Below are positions 60,783 through 64,000 of a DNA stretch of 64,000 nucleotides, one piece after another. The DNA lies in contig JAEZQX010000559.1 of NCBI GenBank assembly GCA_023441105.1, positions 1 through 64,000 of the forward strand. The letters are read 5' to 3'. Under the pieces are notes generated by a model. It did no database searches, was not told the origin of the DNA, and was given only the letters and a program-made list of their open reading frames with translations. The first letter of the stretch is position 1. Every line of letters starts with the position of its first letter. The stretch comes from Pseudomonadota bacterium (GTDB taxonomy: Bacteria > Pseudomonadota > Gammaproteobacteria > Burkholderiales > Burkholderiaceae). The translations under genes were made by a program, and so were the position numbers.

Positions 60783-62090
60783 ATGGACCCGCTCCTCTAC
60801 AGCCCGCTGCTCGCGGCGGCACTCCTCCTGCTGCTGGCCTCGGGCCTTTGGGTGGCGGTCGCCTTGCTGGGCGTGGCGCTGCTCGGCATGCTCCTCTTCG
60901 CCGACGCGCCTGTGGACCTGGTGATGCCATCGACGCTGTGGGGCGCGGTCAGCGGCTGGACGTTGACGGCGCTGCCGCTCTTCGTCTGGATGGGGGAAAT
61001 CCTCTATCGCACCCGGCTCGCCGACGACCTGTTCCGAGGCCTCGCGCCCTGGACCACCCGGTTGCCCGGCCGTTTGATCCACGTGAACGTGATCGGCTGC
61101 GGCATCTTCGCCGCGGTGAGCGGTTCGTCGGCGGCCACCGCCGCCACCGTCGGGCAGATGTCGCTGCCGGAATTGAAGCGTCGCGGCTACGACGAGTCGA
61201 TCAGCATCGGATCGCTCGCCTCATCCGGCACGCTCGGCCTGCTCATCCCGCCATCGATCATCCTCATCGTCTACGGCGTATCGGCCAACGTCTCGATCTC
61301 CAGGCTGTTCCTGGCCGGTGTCCTGCCAGGGATCCTGGTGATGATGCTGTTCATGATCTACATCATGATCTGGGCGCTGTTCAACAAGGCCAAGATGCCG
61401 CCGGCGGAGCCGCCCCTGCCGTTCATGGAGAAGTTCAAGCGCCTGCGCCTGCTGCTGCCCACCGTGCTGCTCATCATGGCGGTCATTGGTTCGATCTACA
61501 CGGGGGTGGCCACCGCCACCGAGGCAGCGACTCTCGGCGTTGTCGGCTCGCTGCTGGTTGCGCTGTTCTCCGGCAGCCTGACCTGGGCGAACTTCAAGAC
61601 CAGCCTCTACGGAGCGACCCGGACCTCCTGCATGATCGGCTTCATTATCGCCGCTGCCGCATTCCTGACGGTGGTGATGGGCTATGCCGGCATACCGCGG
61701 GCGCTGGCCAACTGGATCGGCACCATCGGCCTGTCACCCTACCAGCTGATCTTCGCGCTGACCATCCTGTACCTGGTGCTCGGCTGCTTCCTCGACGGGA
61801 TCTCCATGGTCGTGCTCACCATGGCGGTGATCATGCCGATGGTCGAGGCTGCCAACATCGACCTGATCTGGTTCGGCATCTTCATCGTGCTGGTGGTGGA
61901 GTGCGCGCAGATCACGCCGCCGGTGGGGTTCAATCTCTTTGTCGTGCAGGGGCTGACCGGCCACGACATCCTGTACGTGGCGAAGTCGGTCCTGCCATTC
62001 TTCGCCGTGCTGTGCCTTGCCATCGTCATCCTCACGCTGTTCCCGGAGATCGCAACCTGGCTGCCGCGGACGATGTTCAGCATCCGCTGA
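60783..62090 (+). CDS. TRAP transporter large permease, DctM family
   Basis: The 435-residue product has about 12 membrane segments. GCGIFAAVSGSSAATAATVG and LASSGTLGLLIPPSIILIVYG are family hallmarks of sodium-coupled TRAP large subunits, and AQITPPVGFNLFVVQGLTG closes the conserved core. It moves the ligand presented by the DctP protein across the inner membrane. It is followed after 74 bases by an amidase gene that may act on the transported compound. Confidence 0.92.
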   Translation: MDPLLYSPLLAAALLLLLASGLWVAVALLGVALLGMLLFADAPVDLVMPSTLWGAVSGWTLTALPLFVWMGEILYRTRLADDLFRGLAPWTTRLPGRLIHVNVIGCGIFAAVSGSSAATAATVGQMSLPELKRRGYDESISIGSLASSGTLGLLIPPSIILIVYGVSANVSISRLFLAGVLPGILVMMLFMIYIMIWALFNKAKMPPAEPPLPFMEKFKRLRLLLPTVLLIMAVIGSIYTGVATATEAATLGVVGSLLVALFSGSLTWANFKTSLYGATRTSCMIGFIIAAAAFLTVVMGYAGIPRALANWIGTIGLSPYQLIFALTILYLVLGCFLDGISMVVLTMAVIMPMVEAANIDLIWFGIFIVLVVECAQITPPVGFNLFVVQGLTGHDILYVAKSVLPFFAVLCLAIVILTLFPEIATWLPRTMFSIR

Positions 62091-62164
62091 GCCTTGGCGT
62101 CTGCCTTCGGACAGGTGATCCCGTGCTTTCATCCATTCAATCGATCCGCAAGCATTGAACGACC

Positions 62165-63559
62165 ATGTCACTGCCCGAACTCATCCAGCTGCCCGTCCAT
62201 GAACTTTCCAGGCGGATCATGGCCCGCCGGCTCTCTCCCGTCGAACTGACGGAGGCCTATCTTTCGCGCATCGCTGCCCGCGAGCCGCAGTTGCAGGCGT
62301 ACGTGGAGGTCTACGGCGACGACGCCCGGCTGGCGGCGCAAGGTGCCGATGCGGCCATCCGCTCGGGCCATGCGGTCGGGCCGCTGCACGGTATCCCGAT
62401 CGCGCTGAAGGACCTGGTCGAGATCGACGGCAGGATCGTGACCGGCGGCTGCGAGGTCTGGCGCGATCGCAGGGCGCAACGCACGGCCACGGTCGCGCGA
62501 CGCCTGGTGTCGCAGGGCATGATCGTGCTCGGCAAGACCCACACGGTCGAATTCGCCATGGGCGGCTGGGGGACGAACACCCGGCGTGGCACGCCGTGGA
62601 ATCCCTGGGACTTGCAGCGCAAGCGCACGCCGGGCGGATCGAGCAGCGGCTCGGGTGTCGCGGTTGCCGCCGGCCTGGCGCCCTGGGCGGTCGGCACCGA
62701 CACCGGCGGCTCGGTGCGCCTGCCGGCTTCCTGGTGCGGCATCACCGGCCTCAAGACGACCATCGGCCGGGTCAGCACCTATGGGGTGCTGCCGCTGAGC
62801 CCGACGCTGGACACGCCGGGGCCGATGACCCGGTCGGTGGAGGACGCCGCGCTGCTCTACGCAGTGATGCAGGGGGCGGACCCACTCGATCCGCGCACCG
62901 AACGCGTTGCCTATGCCGATCCCATGGTGCAGCTGAAGCGCGGTGTGCGCGGGTTGCGGCTTGCCCGCATGCCGGATTCCGAGCGTCGGTTCGCGACCGC
63001 CGACATGCTCGCCGCCTACGACCGGTCGCTGGCGGAGCTGGAAGGTCTTGGCGCCGAGATCGTCGAGATCGAGGTGCCGTTCGCATTTGCGGATGTGGCG
63101 GCCTTCAACCTGCGCATCATGGCGGTCGAGAGCTATGCGCTGTTGCGCGAGCTGATCGACGACGAGAGTGCGCCGCTGGATCCCCATGTCCGCCCGAGGA
63201 TCGCGGCCGGCCGCGACGTCAGCGCCCAGGCCTACATGGAGGCGTTGCAGGTGCGCGAGACGATGAAGGACAAGTTCAACGCCGCGATGGCGGGCATCGA
63301 TGCGCTGCTCACGCCCACCACCATGACCACTGCCGTGCCGGTCGACGAGGTCGACCAGTCGACCGCGCCGGCGCACTACACGCGCTTCGGCAACTTCCTC
63401 GACCTCTGCGCCCTCTCGCTGCCCAATGGAATCGCTGCCGACGGGCTGCCGACCTCGCTGCAGATCGCCTGCCGCGGCTACGACGAGGCGATGGCGCTGC
63501 GTATCGGCTGGGCCTATCAGGAGGCCACGGACTGGCACCTGCGGCGGCCGCCGGAGTAG
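62165..63559 (+). CDS. Amidase-signature family protein
   Basis: The 464-residue product has all three amidase-signature residues: Lys82 in GIPIALKDLVEIDG, the cis-Ser in GGSSSGSG (157-164), and Ser183 in GTDTGGSVRLPAS. It should hydrolyse an amide, probably of the compound imported by the TRAP system encoded upstream. The C-terminal region includes CALSLPNGIAADGLPTSLQI, typical of the family. A 13-bp tandem duplication overlaps its stop codon. Confidence 0.9.
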   Translation: MSLPELIQLPVHELSRRIMARRLSPVELTEAYLSRIAAREPQLQAYVEVYGDDARLAAQGADAAIRSGHAVGPLHGIPIALKDLVEIDGRIVTGGCEVWRDRRAQRTATVARRLVSQGMIVLGKTHTVEFAMGGWGTNTRRGTPWNPWDLQRKRTPGGSSSGSGVAVAAGLAPWAVGTDTGGSVRLPASWCGITGLKTTIGRVSTYGVLPLSPTLDTPGPMTRSVEDAALLYAVMQGADPLDPRTERVAYADPMVQLKRGVRGLRLARMPDSERRFATADMLAAYDRSLAELEGLGAEIVEIEVPFAFADVAAFNLRIMAVESYALLRELIDDESAPLDPHVRPRIAAGRDVSAQAYMEALQVRETMKDKFNAAMAGIDALLTPTTMTTAVPVDEVDQSTAPAHYTRFGNFLDLCALSLPNGIAADGLPTSLQIACRGYDEAMALRIGWAYQEATDWHLRRPPE

Positions 63560-63576
63560 GACGCCGGAGTAGGACG
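63551..63576 (+). repeat. 13-bp tandem duplication across the amidase stop codon
   Basis: CCGGAGTAGGACG occurs twice in immediate succession. The first copy contains the TAG stop of the amidase gene (63557-63559). The second copy is untranslated. It looks like a recent slippage or duplication event. Confidence 0.85.
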
Positions 63577-63688
63577 CCGAGGGCGCGGGCAGGGCATCCG
63601 AGTCAGGGAGCTTTCGCGGCCCTTCGACGAATATTCAACGGGTCGGCGCCTATCGTGGCGATATCTCGCGACAGCGGAGGCCTGGACC

Positions 63689-64000
63689 GTGGATCCCCGC
63701 GCCGGCTCGCTCGCCCCGTGGGCTGCGTTCATCGCGACCCTGGGCTTGACCCTGGCGTGCTCGCCTGCAGCCGCGGCTTCCGAACACGATATCGAATACG
63801 TCGCCGAGCATTTGCCGGAAGCCGCGGCCAATCACCGGCTGGCATCCCTGCCGCTCTGGCAACCGGCACCCGAAACATGGAGCGTGGCCTTGCAGCTGGC
63901 CTACAGCCGCAACGCGGCCGGAGAACTGACCCTGGCCGGCCCCATGGCTGCGATCGGGCTGCAGTACCGGCTGGCGCCGCGCTGGACCCTGGCCACCTTC
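63689..64000 (+). CDS. Start of a secreted protein of unknown family (3' end outside window)
   Basis: A GTG at 63689, eight bases after GGAGG, opens 104 codons to the window edge. The product has a polar start followed by a Sec-type signal (WAAFIATLGLTLACSPAAAA, with cleavage likely after AAAA). The mature part is Trp/Leu/Ala-rich with alternating polar/hydrophobic stretches (WSVALQLAYSRN), hinting at an outer-membrane or periplasmic beta protein. Too little is visible for a family call. The intergenic gap of 129 bases suggests a new transcription unit. Confidence 0.6.
   Translation, partial: MDPRAGSLAPWAAFIATLGLTLACSPAAAASEHDIEYVAEHLPEAAANHRLASLPLWQPAPETWSVALQLAYSRNAAGELTLAGPMAAIGLQYRLAPRWTLATF

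Noticed and set aside
1..64000. tRNA, rRNA, phage or integrase genes marking an island boundary
   Set aside because: None was recognised on either strand, so no insertion boundary can be drawn from sequence.

Overview
The window is GC-rich, densely coded bacterial chromosome, most probably from a betaproteobacterium of the order Burkholderiales. This is inferred from a betaproteobacterial-type H-NS protein at 24265-24585, seven Bug/TctC-type periplasmic binding proteins with no permeases beside them, and catabolic operons rich in MmgE/PrpD and CaiB/BaiF proteins. No rRNA, tRNA, CRISPR array or intact insertion sequence was seen.

Region 1 (1-24137) is a surface-polysaccharide locus of the ABC-transporter-dependent (group 2 capsule-like) type. 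It opens with the end of an outer-membrane polysaccharide export protein, then a KpsE/BexC-type inner-membrane protein, KpsM and KpsT. A tightly overlapping plus-strand run follows: a GT4 glycosyltransferase, two methyltransferases and a GT2 glycosyltransferase with a large extra N-terminal region. A long minus-strand run (22010 down to 8061) encodes a methyltransferase, a 1091-residue coiled-coil protein with 24 exact-length 14-residue repeats, a double FkbM-like methyltransferase with an internal coiled coil, a fused GT-A-like/exostosin protein, an FkbM methyltransferase, another methyltransferase, an SGNH hydrolase, a heparinase II/III-like protein and an exostosin-like protein. A secreted GH71/99-like protein closes the locus. 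The clustering of methyltransferases with a large repetitive coiled coil in an ABC-exported glycan locus resembles, in principle, the methyl-capped, coiled-coil-measured chain termination known for WbdD. That link is a hypothesis.

Region 2 (24265-34445) starts with an H-NS-like protein. It then has a mixed catabolic set: FAH-family hydrolase, RidA-like protein, Bug receptor, an IclR regulator that probably starts at ATT, RraA-like aldolase, SMP-30 lactonase, Bug receptor and HpcH/HpaI aldolase. It ends with an orphan GAF histidine kinase and a LysR regulator.

Region 3 (34549-47918) is a plus-strand array of four MmgE/PrpD proteins, two paralogous metallo-beta-lactamase-fold hydrolases, three Bug receptors, an Old-Yellow-Enzyme-type FMN/Fe-S/FAD reductase and an IclR regulator. 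The module looks partly duplicated.

Region 4 (47970-58317) holds CoA-thioester catabolism. A minus-strand operon runs acyl-CoA dehydrogenase, MaoC hydratase, citryl-CoA lyase-like protein, Bug receptor, SDR. Divergent from it are a CaiB/BaiF transferase, a Bug receptor and a hotdog protein that lacks the MaoC catalytic residues. A further CaiB/BaiF transferase, an alpha-methylacyl-CoA racemase-like protein and a cupin follow.

Region 5 (58524-64000) has a small unassigned protein, a complete TRAP transporter (DctP-DctQ-DctM), an amidase, and the start of a secreted protein cut by the window edge. Overall the window joins a capsule biosynthesis island to a large organic-acid/CoA-ester scavenging region. 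The physiological substrates cannot be read from sequence alone.
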